The notes under the pieces: model-generated
Seen by the model: the letters and a program-made list of their open reading frames with translations, nothing else
Database searches by the model: none
What the model was told of the DNA's origin: nothing
Position numbers and translations under genes: made by a program
NCBI GenBank assembly: GCA_964506645.1
Contig: CAZDML010000067.1
Span: forward strand, 1-10,911
Length of the DNA stretch: 10,911 nt
Direction: 5' to 3'
DNA from: CAZDML01 sp964506645
Lineage (GTDB): Bacteria > Elusimicrobiota > Elusimicrobia > 2-01-FULL-59-12
In this document: in pieces, positions 1 through 7,582 of the stretch
How the letters are laid out: the number at the start of each line of letters is the position of its first letter
Position numbering within the stretch: the first letter of the stretch is position 1

Positions 1-614
1 GTATTTACGTTTAAGCCACTCGAATGTGTTTTGCCCCAAGCCACCCCAACTGCTGCTTTCGCAAGATTTGTTATAGCGCCTTGCCAGGCTCCAGTTCCTG
101 CATCGTGTAACATCTCTCCGATATTTCCTTTACCTCCAGCGAAGCCCTTTGCAAATCCTTGCCCCGTTCCAACTACTGCACCTTGTCCTGCTAATTGAAA
201 AGCCCTGCCGAAAATTGAGCTGGGTCCACTTACTATTGTAGCCGACACATTTGTTGCACTATCGCCTGCCCCCGCAGCACCGTAGGTAGTCATTCCCATT
301 TGGCCAGATGCATAACCAGTAGCTGCTCCTATAGAACCGCCTACAACAACGCCCGAAAGAACATCTCCTCCATTTTGATAGGCACTGTAACCGCCAACTA
401 TCTCTCCACTTAAAGCGCCAGACCAGACACTAGCAGCACCACAGCCGCCGCATGCCCAAGTCCCCGCGGCTGTCTGAGCAATAATCTCTACTGCTAATAT
501 ATTTCTCCCAGCCTTAGATTGAGATAATAAAGCACTTCCTGCTATCTGTCCAATAGGACCTCCGAACATCTGTAATCCAATGCCTAGCCAATCTTTAGAC
601 CCAAGACCAAAGAG
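1..614 (-). other. Variable C-terminal tip of the RHS protein (partial)
   Basis: About 204 residues after DPSGH are visible before the window ends. They are Gly/Ala-rich with short hydrophobic stretches (for example SGVVVGGSIGAATGYASG), as often seen between an RHS core and a toxin domain. I recognise no catalytic motif. Base composition drops sharply here: 481-540 holds 20 G+C of 60, against 42 of 60 at 1321-1380. Codons such as ATA, TTA and AGA become common. That fits exchange of the tip by recombination, and any immunity gene should lie further left. Confidence 0.75.
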
Positions 615-3600
615 ATGTCCACTCGGATCTACGTAAACAATCGGGTTATTCCGGCAGTAAGTGTACCTATTTAATGTTTGCGGGTCATACGGTGACTGGA
701 CCAGGGTGTCCGGCGAAACAAAGCGTCCCAGGATGGGGTCGTAGTAGCGAGCGTTGTAAAAGTAGAGCCCTGTGCTGTCGTCCAGGCGTTGGCCGGTGTA
801 CTTAAAGTCAGTGCGGAGTGCTGAGTCCTGCGTGCTGAGTAATGTGGCTCCAAACGGCGTATAGGCGGTGCTGCGGGTTTGGGAGGCCGTGGCATCGGCG
901 AGGATGTTGGTGGATCCCAGGTGGTCGGGGAGATAATACTGCACGGTGCCGTCGGATGCTTTCTGGGCGATGCGCAGGCTGCCGGCCGAGATGTACTGCA
1001 GGCTTTGCGTGTCTGTAATCTCGTAGATTTGCCCGATGTAAGTTGAGTTCTGAGCACTGAGCCCTGAGATCTGAGCCGTCTTTTTGACCCGGTTGCCTTC
1101 GAAGTCGTAGACAAAGTCGGTGATGGAGCCATCCGGCTGGACAATACGGACTGGCCGGTTCTCGTAATCGAATTTGATCCAACGGTTGCCGCCCAGCTGC
1201 AGGTTGCCGTTGGCGTCCTTCCACTCGGTGTAGCCATGTTGGCGGAGTCCCAGGGCAATTTTTGCAACGTCCTGCGTGGTGGTTCCGGCCAGAGTAACAA
1301 ATTCGGAGAGGGCGAGCTTGTTGGGCGGGGTGACGTCTGTGCCTCCCTGGCCTAGGGCACCCAGATTCGCCCCCCACCAGGTGCTCGTGTCGGCGATGGG
1401 CCCTTGGTAGCCGAGACTGACGGTCCGTTGCCCCAGCGTACTTTGCCCCACGATCCATTCGCCGGCGGTGTTCGTAATCGTTGCGGAACTGCTGGTGCTG
1501 TAGGCAATGCCCCCTACGGCGCCGATAAACGGCAGTCCTTCATAGCGTGCAATGACGGCCGAGGCAATTTGAATATTAAATGAAGGACTCCAGTCCGACA
1601 AAAGCTCCGTTGTGGTGCCGGCCGGAAGCGCGACGGCTTGCATACGAATGCTGTAAACGCCCTGCGCATTCCAACTGTGGCTGGCCAAAACGACCGATCC
1701 GGAAGGCACATACCCCGTCGTCATGAGAGCACCGGTTCCCCAATCGATGCGGTACTTTACATCGTCCCCCTGCAAGTCCCAGGCTGCAAATTGAAACCCG
1801 TAAAACACATCCAGCTGGCCCGAGACCTGCCCTGGCTGAATGGGGGCTGGCGTCAGCGGCTGATTGGGTCCCATGATCCCGGCCGATTGAAAGCGGAGGA
1901 GCGCTTCCTGCGCTGAGATGGCACGGGGATGCACCGTTACTTCATCGAGCATGCCGGTAAATCCGGTGCCAAGCAGGACCGGCGAAGCCGTGGGGATGAT
2001 CGTTCCAGCGGCATTTTGTTGAGCGCACAGCTGGCCGTTGACGTACACCTTGACGGCGGCCCCATCGTAGGTCATGACGACGTGGGACCAGATGTTGTAG
2101 CGCATGGCGTTTGGCGCTGTAACAACCTGCTGTCCTGAGCTGAGCGTTAAGCGTATTGTGAGCGGACCGGCCTTGGCTGTATCCGTAGAAAGCCAGGCGC
2201 TGAAATCGTAGGTGCCTTGTTTGGTGAGAATCGTTCCGGTGGTCCCCAGAAGAAGCGGGCGCACCCAGGCTTCGACCGTGATGGCTTTTATAGAGGACAA
2301 ACGTTCGGAGGCGGTGAGCTGCCCGACGCTGGCGCCATTAAAAAATAGGCCATGGCCCATCCGGCCATTGCCCAACAGCACCGTTCCCTGAACCGACGTG
2401 ACGCCGCTCGTATCGTCAAACCCCCAGGACCCTTCGGTGTTTTCTGGATTGACCGTGAGATTTCCCACGCTGTCATAGCGATAGGTCTTTGAACCGTAGG
2501 GGCCGGCGGAGGTCGCCAGGCGGTCCAAATCGTCATACGTAAAGGTTTGGTTCATCCCTCCCACAGCATCTGTTATTGTTTTGATGTTGCCGGTGTTGTC
2601 GTAGGTGTACCCGAAATTCTGCAGAATTTGCTGCGTGGCATTGCGTGCAGTGAGGTTCAAGAGACGAAAGGTTTTGTTGGCCGTGTCGTAGGTGTAATTG
2701 GAGGTGATGCCGTTGCCGTAACTCACGGCGCTTAGTTTTCCCACGGCAACGTCATCGTAGGTGAGCGATGCCCAGGTTTTTCCGCTCTGCGGATCCTGAA
2801 CCGATGACAAGACGCTGCCATCGTAATTGTTTTTGAGGACAGCATTATTGGGGTAGGTGACGGTGGTCTCACGGCCGAGCGCGTCATAGGTCATGGCCGT
2901 GGTGTAGGCATTGCCGCCGATGACGCGGTTTTTACTGAGCACACGTCCGCCCTTGTCGTACGTGAACGATTGAACGCCCGAGAGATCTGTGACTTGGGAG
3001 AGCCGGCCGCGTGCGTAGGCCCCGCTGTCATACTGGTAGGAAATGGCCGAATTATCGGGATAGGTTTTGGCTGTAAGACGATTGAGCGCATCGTAGCTCA
3101 TACGCAGGAGCTGATTTTTGGCATCGGTCTGGCGAATGAGATTACCGTTGGCATCGTATTGATAGCCCCAGATTCCCATTTGCGGATCGTTAATCCCTGT
3201 CTTGCGGCCTAAGGTGTCGTACGTGAGCGTCGTGACTTGGTCCTGGGAATTATTTATTTGAACGAGATTGCCCAGGACATCGTATTGATAGCGCGTGACG
3301 TAACGGTTGCCCTGGTTATGTTCGTCCACTTCGATCATGCGTCCGTAGGCGTCTTTGGTGTAATCGTGAAAGTGGCCATTGGCATCTGTATTGGTTTCGG
3401 TCCAGTCGTGGTAGGACTTCGTCATGCTGGTTCCATCGGGACGATTCACTTGAATCACGCGTCCCAGGGCGTCATAGAGCGTGGTGGCAAACGGTTTGGA
3501 CACATCTTCCGGCAGATAGGCGGATGAAACCGATGCCGCGGTGTAAGGGAGATAGGCTTTTGACACCATACCACGATTATCAAACGTGACCCCATCCGAG

Positions 3601-6600
3601 ACAATTTGTTTGCTGCTCGTTCCTAACGACTTGGTTTGTCGTTTACGGCCCAGCCCGTCAAAGAAGGTGTAGGTGTCCAGCGTTCCTGCTTGTCCCGACA
3701 CCTTGCGTGCACTGCTCACCATGGCGTGCGGCGGTGCGGTGTTAAGCGTGTATTGATAGCTTAGTGTCGGCAACGAGAGGGAGTCAAACGGTGTTGCCAT
3801 TTTAATCAGGCGCCCAAACACATCGTACTGGTAACGCGTGATTTGCGCATTGGCATCGGTGTGCGTGAGCATTTGGCCCGTGACGGGATCAAACGTATAG
3901 GCGTGGGTGGACGCGCTCACGGTTCCCAGTCCCTGTGCCGATGTTTGAAGATACTGGTGTGTCGCTGCCTCATAAACGTTTCGACTGTGATTGCCTTGCG
4001 TGCCGCCCGTGGCATTCCAGAGCGGATCATACGCATCGATGAGATTGCCGTAGGTGTCGTAGGCCATGGTGGTGATAGGGTTTTGGCCGCCTTGCAGCCA
4101 GGATTCTGTCTTGGTGACCCCTCCCTTCGTGGGAGGCTGGGTGTAGGTGCTGTTGCCGTCAAATGTGAACCAGCTTTCCGAGGCGGTCGCACCGGCGCTA
4201 TTTAAGACTTTTTTATGAGCAGGGAACCCGACCAGGTAGTCAGTCGCGTTGGGAAAATACTCGGAGAGAACCGTTCGCTCGTCCCCGCTCGTGCCAACAT
4301 CGCCTTGATCGGTATGTCGGGTGAGATTGCCGTAGCCGTCATACTGAAATGTGGATTGAGTGGCTTTGCCCTCCAGGGAACTGTCTGTTTGCGAGAGGAA
4401 CGGGAAGTAAACACCGGGGAAGGGTGTTGTGAAACTGTAGGTGTTGACCGTTTTGGTTAAGAGCGCTCCGTGGGAATCGTAGCTGTCTTGCTCGGCGATT
4501 TTTCCTTTGTAGATATTGATTCCGTTAACAGGATTATCGTTCTGGAGGAAATGGGTGACGGAATAGTTGCCCTGTGCATCGGTGGCCCTGACCTGGCGGA
4601 AGCCTAGGAATTCACGATCCTCAAAAACGGTTTGTGTGTACACTCCGCCGCTGTATTGATAAGTGGATGTCACCGTACTTCCAAGTCCATCGGACGAGGC
4701 CATCGCTGAAACAACGGCCAATGGCATAGGCAATGCTCGGTCTTTTTGTACGTACGACGTATAGGTAATTTGTATTTGCCCGCCTAATTCATTGGTCACA
4801 CGGGTGAGAACGTTGATTGGTCCTAATTGTGAGAGTGCGGCCGAACGTTTTGTGTAAACGCCCCCCACTTGAGATTGGAGGATATCGGTTTGACCGTCAT
4901 TGTTAATATCGATCAGGCGCACGCCTTCATCGACAGCCTGGTTCCATGCCACTTTATCAAACAGGCGTAACGGCGGAATCCAGCGATTGTCCGGTTTCCA
5001 ACTGCTTCCAGAATTTAGCCAGGATCCCGAGGCGCTCCCGGCGCCTCCATTGATATTTTGAACGATATCGGGAAGCCCATCGCCATTCATGTCGAGGAGC
5101 TGCCCCGAGCTCGGATATGCCGATCCGTAATCCGTTCTTTCCATAAATGACACCGGCGGCCGCCACGAGGAGGTGTCGGGCAGCGGCTCCCAGCCACGCC
5201 CGTTGTTCATCCAAACATGTTTCTGGGTATAGTTTGAGTTCCAGCCGTTCTCGGATTGGATAATATCGACCAACCCATCATCATTGAGATCGGCAAACCG
5301 GACCCCTTCGTCTACGCCGATCATGCCAGGCCCCCCCGACACCAAATCATTCATGCGTACCGGAAGAGTCATGGCGCTTAAGGTCCAGCCGTGCCCGTTA
5401 TTGAGCCACACAGCATTGGGAACAGAACCCCAACTGCCATTCGCATTTTGAACGATATCGACTCGTCCGTCGCCATTCACGTCAACGAGCGCGGCGCCAA
5501 GACTTGCCGAAGCCCATTCTTGTGTGCGATAAACGAAATCAATAGGAGGGACCCATTGAGTTGAAGCGACCCACCCACTGCCTGTATTGATCCAGGCAAA
5601 TCGTCCTGCTCCCCATCCGATCGTACTGCGTTGTGCCTTTAAGATGTCGACTAGTCCATCCCCGTTTAAGTCTGCAAAACGCACGCCTTCATCGACACTG
5701 ACGTCACAATGACAGCTATCCAAATGAACACGATACGCAATCTGTACAGGGGGTTTATACGTATCGTTCCGTGTCCAGGCGCTGCCGGTATTGATCCAGG
5801 CTTGGGCTGCGTCTCGGGGATCTCCCGACATGGATTGCAAAATATCCGGGAGGCCGTCGCCATTGACATCCACCAAGACAGATCCTTTATCTAAAGACCC
5901 GCCCATGTCGTAGCGCCAGACAAAATCAATGGGAGGGGCATAGTTGGGAGCGTTGGCAGTGATGTAGGACGTATAGTCACTGTATGAAAAGGTTGTCGGG
6001 GGTAACGCGGATGTCCCGTCACTGCCAAATAATTGGACAGTACTTAAGAGAGAACTGCCGGCTGTGTTTTGGGTGTACGACAGTTTATACGTACGGACAT
6101 CCACGGCATTCACTTGGACGTGAATTTCTTTTAAGCGGTAAGCAAGTTCTTGTTTGGTGCCGGTGCGGTAACTGGTTACCGTGTCAGGACGAACTTCATA
6201 GAGAAAGTTGACGGTGTGGGTCGGCAATGTGCCATCTAGATTTGCCGCATAGGTCAGGCTCTTGGGTAAAAAGGTGATGGTTCCCGCAGAGCCGCCCCCA
6301 CCTCCGATCACCCCAATGGCTCCCCCTCCACCCCCAATACGGCCGCCGCTCGGGTAATTGACCGTCATGTAGTTGCCCGCCGTGTCTGTGACAAGCGAAA
6401 GTCCCCAATAGTAAGTTCCAGACGTGGTCGTGCCGAGTGCATTAAATCGGTATTTTTTGCCGTCTTTGGTTCGGGCTTCCCACCAATTACCACCGGTTGT
6501 CCCCGTGGGTGGAGGTGGGGCCGATGAGGAGGACGATGAGGCGGATGAGGAGGAGCCGCCTCCACTCAGAAAGGCTCCCCCGGTGGAGGTATAGCCGCTG

Positions 6601-7061
6601 CTTCCGCCGGTGTAGTAGCGGAACCGGATAAAGCCCGATTCAATTTGAGCGCGGTATTCTTTATAGCTACCGTTACTGTCCGTTCCGCTGCCCATTTGAA
6701 TGAGGTTCTGGCTTTCTCCTTGAAAGGTAAACGTAAACGTATCCATGGAATCGTTGTAGGTGGGAATGCCGTTTTTTGTGCTGCGCTGAATAGACCCGAG
6801 GCTCAAGTCCCAGCCGATGCCCAACCAGCCGTTGGAGGCCTGGGAGTTGTAGACAAGTTTTAGGTCTGGCTGCATGCCCTGGCGCCCGGGAGGCACCGCG
6901 ATGGGATAGGCGTAGGTGAAGGCCCCGGTGTAGAGTGAGACGCTGTGGGATCCCGTAGGCGCAAGATTCCCGGGATTAGGGCCGGAGGCTTCGCCTGCGA
7001 ATGCGGGTGAAGCGGCAACGCCGAGGAGGAGAATGATGAAATGGACGAGTTTTGATTTCAC
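1..7061 (-). CDS. Giant secreted SpvB/FG-GAP/YD-repeat (RHS) protein, C-terminus cut by window edge
   Basis: Open from GTG at 7061 to the left edge, at least 2353 codons; an in-frame TAG at 7112-7110 limits upstream extension. Residues 1-22 are a Sec signal peptide ending AFA. An SpvB/TcaC-like domain follows (about 30-375), containing a Ser-rich and a Gly-rich tract. Six FG-GAP repeats carry DxNxDGxxD-type motifs starting at D398, 464, 527, 591, 657 and 718. A TcdB-middle-like segment spans about 740-925, and YD repeats about 925-1545. A LamG domain (about 1555-1725) and a PKD-like domain (about 1745-1835) interrupt the YD array, which resumes near 1930. The RHS core runs from DHLGST (D2046) to DPSGH (D2145). 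Known Tc B/C and RHS proteins form hollow shells that enclose a C-terminal cargo; a toxin tip is therefore likely, but its catalytic part lies outside the window. An adhesin or wall protein is the alternative. There is no clear Shine-Dalgarno; the start rests on the signal peptide. Confidence 0.93.
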   Translation of the reverse strand, partial: MKSKLVHFIILLLGVAASPAFAGEASGPNPGNLAPTGSHSVSLYTGAFTYAYPIAVPPGRQGMQPDLKLVYNSQASNGWLGIGWDLSLGSIQRSTKNGIPTYNDSMDTFTFTFQGESQNLIQMGSGTDSNGSYKEYRAQIESGFIRFRYYTGGSSGYTSTGGAFLSGGGSSSSASSSSSSAPPPPTGTTGGNWWEARTKDGKKYRFNALGTTTSGTYYWGLSLVTDTAGNYMTVNYPSGGRIGGGGGAIGVIGGGGGSAGTITFLPKSLTYAANLDGTLPTHTVNFLYEVRPDTVTSYRTGTKQELAYRLKEIHVQVNAVDVRTYKLSYTQNTAGSSLLSTVQLFGSDGTSALPPTTFSYSDYTSYITANAPNYAPPIDFVWRYDMGGSLDKGSVLVDVNGDGLPDILQSMSGDPRDAAQAWINTGSAWTRNDTYKPPVQIAYRVHLDSCHCDVSVDEGVRFADLNGDGLVDILKAQRSTIGWGAGRFAWINTGSGWVASTQWVPPIDFVYRTQEWASASLGAALVDVNGDGRVDIVQNANGSWGSVPNAVWLNNGHGWTLSAMTLPVRMNDLVSGGPGMIGVDEGVRFADLNDDGLVDIIQSENGWNSNYTQKHVWMNNGRGWEPLPDTSSWRPPVSFMERTDYGSAYPSSGQLLDMNGDGLPDIVQNINGGAGSASGSWLNSGSSWKPDNRWIPPLRLFDKVAWNQAVDEGVRLIDINNDGQTDILQSQVGGVYTKRSAALSQLGPINVLTRVTNELGGQIQITYTSYVQKDRALPMPLAVVSAMASSDGLGSTVTSTYQYSGGVYTQTVFEDREFLGFRQVRATDAQGNYSVTHFLQNDNPVNGINIYKGKIAEQDSYDSHGALLTKTVNTYSFTTPFPGVYFPFLSQTDSSLEGKATQSTFQYDGYGNLTRHTDQGDVGTSGDERTVLSEYFPNATDYLVGFPAHKKVLNSAGATASESWFTFDGNSTYTQPPTKGGVTKTESWLQGGQNPITTMAYDTYGNLIDAYDPLWNATGGTQGNHSRNVYEAATHQYLQTSAQGLGTVSASTHAYTFDPVTGQMLTHTDANAQITRYQYDVFGRLIKMATPFDSLSLPTLSYQYTLNTAPPHAMVSSARKVSGQAGTLDTYTFFDGLGRKRQTKSLGTSSKQIVSDGVTFDNRGMVSKAYLPYTAASVSSAYLPEDVSKPFATTLYDALGRVIQVNRPDGTSMTKSYHDWTETNTDANGHFHDYTKDAYGRMIEVDEHNQGNRYVTRYQYDVLGNLVQINNSQDQVTTLTYDTLGRKTGINDPQMGIWGYQYDANGNLIRQTDAKNQLLRMSYDALNRLTAKTYPDNSAISYQYDSGAYARGRLSQVTDLSGVQSFTYDKGGRVLSKNRVIGGNAYTTAMTYDALGRETTVTYPNNAVLKNNYDGSVLSSVQDPQSGKTWASLTYDDVAVGKLSAVSYGNGITSNYTYDTANKTFRLLNLTARNATQQILQNFGYTYDNTGNIKTITDAVGGMNQTFTYDDLDRLATSAGPYGSKTYRYDSVGNLTVNPENTEGSWGFDDTSGVTSVQGTVLLGNGRMGHGLFFNGASVGQLTASERLSSIKAITVEAWVRPLLLGTTGTILTKQGTYDFSAWLSTDTAKAGPLTIRLTLSSGQQVVTAPNAMRYNIWSHVVMTYDGAAVKVYVNGQLCAQQNAAGTIIPTASPVLLGTGFTGMLDEVTVHPRAISAQEALLRFQSAGIMGPNQPLTPAPIQPGQVSGQLDVFYGFQFAAWDLQGDDVKYRIDWGTGALMTTGYVPSGSVVLASHSWNAQGVYSIRMQAVALPAGTTTELLSDWSPSFNIQIASAVIARYEGLPFIGAVGGIAYSTSSSATITNTAGEWIVGQSTLGQRTVSLGYQGPIADTSTWWGANLGALGQGGTDVTPPNKLALSEFVTLAGTTTQDVAKIALGLRQHGYTEWKDANGNLQLGGNRWIKFDYENRPVRIVQPDGSITDFVYDFEGNRVKKTAQISGLSAQNSTYIGQIYEITDTQSLQYISAGSLRIAQKASDGTVQYYLPDHLGSTNILADATASQTRSTAYTPFGATLLSTQDSALRTDFKYTGQRLDDSTGLYFYNARYYDPILGRFVSPDTLVQSPYDPQTLNRYTYCRNNPIVYVDPSGHLFGLGSKDWLGIGLQMFGGPIGQIAGSALLSQSKAGRNILAVEIIAQTAAGTWACGGCGAASVWSGALSGEIVGGYSAYQNGGDVLSGVVVGGSIGAATGYASGQMGMTTYGAAGAGDSATNVSATIVSGPSSIFGRAFQLAGQGAVVGTGQGFAKGFAGGKGNIGEMLHDAGTGAWQGAITNLAKAAVGVAWGKTHSSGLNVN
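615..926 (-). other. RHS repeat-associated core domain
   Basis: Residues 2046-2149 of the giant protein. It starts at DHLGST, passes through YTPFGA, YTGQRLDDSTGLYFYNARYYDP and GRFVSPD in order, and ends in the DPSGH motif. This is the conserved closing strand and plug of RHS proteins, where known members self-cleave to free the C-terminal tip. The conserved aspartates (D of DPSGH at 2145, and D of the SPD motif) are present, so autoproteolysis is plausible. Confidence 0.92.
807..841 (-). repeat. Second, more degenerate heptamer array in the RHS core
   Basis: Plus-strand units of 7 bases start at 814 (CGGAGTG), 821 (CTGAGTC), 828 (CTGCGTG) and 835 (CTGAGTA), with a weaker unit at 807 (GTCAGTG). 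The consensus CTGAGTN matches the array at 1043-1077. It encodes LLSTQDSALR inside the RHS core, just before the YTGQRLDD motif. Confidence 0.7.
1043..1077 (-). repeat. Heptamer tandem array (NNCTCAG x5) inside the RHS gene
   Basis: On the plus strand, [CT]TGAG recurs exactly every 7 bases at 1043, 1050, 1057, 1064 and 1071. Four of the five units are exact CTGAG and the first is TTGAG. The array is in frame-neutral coding sequence (protein AQISGLSAQNS), between the last YD repeats and the core. It looks like a short tandem repeat of the heptamer class that is dispersed in some bacterial genomes. Confidence 0.8.
1885..2400 (-). other. LamG-like jelly-roll domain inserted in the YD-repeat array
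   Basis: Residues about 1555-1725 of the RHS protein show the LamG (concanavalin-like) pattern. A G.....FNG start is followed by ITVEAWVRP (E1597), WSHVVMTYDG, VKVYVNGQ and a closing GMLDEVTVHPRAIS motif. YD-repeat sequence (YRYDSVGNLTVNPEN) precedes it, and a PKD-like segment with YRIDWG and GVYSIRMQA motifs follows at about 1555-1830. LamG domains usually bind glycans or other surface ligands; the ligand here is unknown. Confidence 0.8.
4842..5930 (-). repeat. Six FG-GAP (calcium-binding type) repeats in the RHS protein
   Basis: Six repeats of 61-66 residues each contain a DxNxDGxxD-like loop followed by [IVL][LVI][QK] and end in a W[ILM]N[TNS]G..W segment. Motif aspartates begin at codons 5870, 5672, 5483, 5291, 5093 and 4910, all in the frame of the GTG at 7061. 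The sixth repeat lacks the closing WxNxG segment and runs into the TcdB-middle-like region. In known families such loops bind calcium and build beta-propellers. Six blades fit a propeller like that of the Tc B subunit; this structural reading is inference. Confidence 0.85.
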
Positions 7062-7063
7062 TA

Positions 7064-7085
7064 CTGAAGCAATAGCATGCTTCAG
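7064..7085 (-). promoter_or_regulatory. Hairpin directly upstream of the RHS start codon
   Basis: A perfect 8-bp inverted repeat, CTGAAGCA and TGCTTCAG, with a 6-base loop. Its 3' arm ends two bases before the GTG at 7061. No Shine-Dalgarno sequence lies in or near it. In mRNA it would fold across the region where a ribosome binds, so it may limit translation of the giant protein. That role is inference. Confidence 0.5.
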
Positions 7086-7094
7086 AGGCGATCC

Positions 7095-7114
7095 AATAGG
7101 CCCAAGGGCCTATT
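7095..7114 (-). other. Perfect 9-bp palindrome between the PilZ-like and RHS genes
   Basis: AATAGGCCC and GGGCCTATT are separated by only two bases; in RNA this could be an 8-bp stem with a CUUG tetraloop. It starts 6 bases after the stop of the PilZ-like gene. In the direction of the genes there is no U-tract after the stem, so it is a poor intrinsic terminator. On the plus strand five T follow, so it could stop antisense transcription. It may also be a processing site or a protein-binding palindrome. Confidence 0.45.
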
Positions 7115-7120
7115 TTTAAA

Positions 7121-7558
7121 TTAAACGTGTTCTAGGGTATGGAAATGCTGGCGGTGGTGCGGAGAGGTAATCTGAACCCCGACATAGAAGTCCCCCTTTT
7201 TGCCAGGCCGGACCCATTGAATGCGTCCAGACACAGGGTGAGACCCTTCGTCGGTATAGACCAATCCATCGAGTTTTACTTCCTGGCCTTTTTGCAGGCT
7301 GTCCGAGGTTTGGTTGCATAAGCAGCGGTCCGGGCAGGGTGAAAGAGGATCGATGTAATGGGTGCAGTCGGTGCAGAGCCGGTACGCCCACTGCTTGGAC
7401 CATAAAAGGCCGACGCCGTCATGCGCGATGTCTTTGACCCAGAGGTCGAGGCCGCGGGTTGGATGTCCGTTTCGCTGCGTGGGTGATTTTGCCGGGAGGC
7501 ATTTGACTAAGACTTTAATGGGAACGCGTTTAGCAGTACGGCGATTTTTTGAAGACAT
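7121..7558 (-). CDS. PilZ-like domain protein with an inserted cysteine cluster
   Basis: 145 residues, no signal peptide, so probably cytoplasmic. The N-terminus has RTAKR (R7 to R11), matching the RxxxR motif of PilZ. DIAHDG (D43-G48) matches [DN]x[SA]xxG, with Ala in place of the usual Ser. The end, GRIQWVRPGKKGDFYVGVQI, fits the last beta strands of the PilZ barrel. PilZ domains bind cyclic-di-GMP and pass the signal to a partner. Between the motifs and the last strands lies an insert with C62, C65, C75, C79 and C81 (CxxC, then CxxxCxC), which could hold a metal or form disulfides. The start has a good Shine-Dalgarno. It lies 24 bases downstream of the jelly-roll gene and 59 bases upstream of the RHS gene, so it is probably co-transcribed with both. 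The PilZ assignment rests on motifs only. Confidence 0.75.
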   Translation of the reverse strand: MSSKNRRTAKRVPIKVLVKCLPAKSPTQRNGHPTRGLDLWVKDIAHDGVGLLWSKQWAYRLCTDCTHYIDPLSPCPDRCLCNQTSDSLQKGQEVKLDGLVYTDEGSHPVSGRIQWVRPGKKGDFYVGVQITSPHHRQHFHTLEHV

Positions 7559-7562
7559 AACA

Positions 7563-7569
7563 CCCTCCC
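7563..7569 (-). promoter_or_regulatory. Ribosome binding site of the PilZ-like gene
   Basis: GGGAGGG lies four bases before the ATG at 7558 on the minus strand. It is the strongest Shine-Dalgarno in the left half of the window and fixes the start of the PilZ-like gene. Confidence 0.7.
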
Positions 7570-7582
7570 GGGGGAACGACGG

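Noticed and set aside
807..1077. CRISPR array
   Set aside because: The repeat period is 7 bases with no spacers, and the sequence is coding.
671..1458. Two minus-strand open frames of 209 and 216 codons
   Set aside because: They overlap the RHS core in other frames. The frame that encodes YD repeats, the core and DPSGH is the real one; these have low-complexity, Pro/Arg-rich translations with no family pattern.
1638..6863. Plus-strand open frames of 60-120 codons across the RHS gene
   Set aside because: They lie antisense to a repetitive coding region and repeat the same antisense motifs. No ribosome-binding sites or recognisable domains were seen.
7095..7117. Intrinsic terminator on the plus strand
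   Set aside because: The stem with five T is well formed, but no plus-strand gene leads into it, so I list it only as a palindrome.
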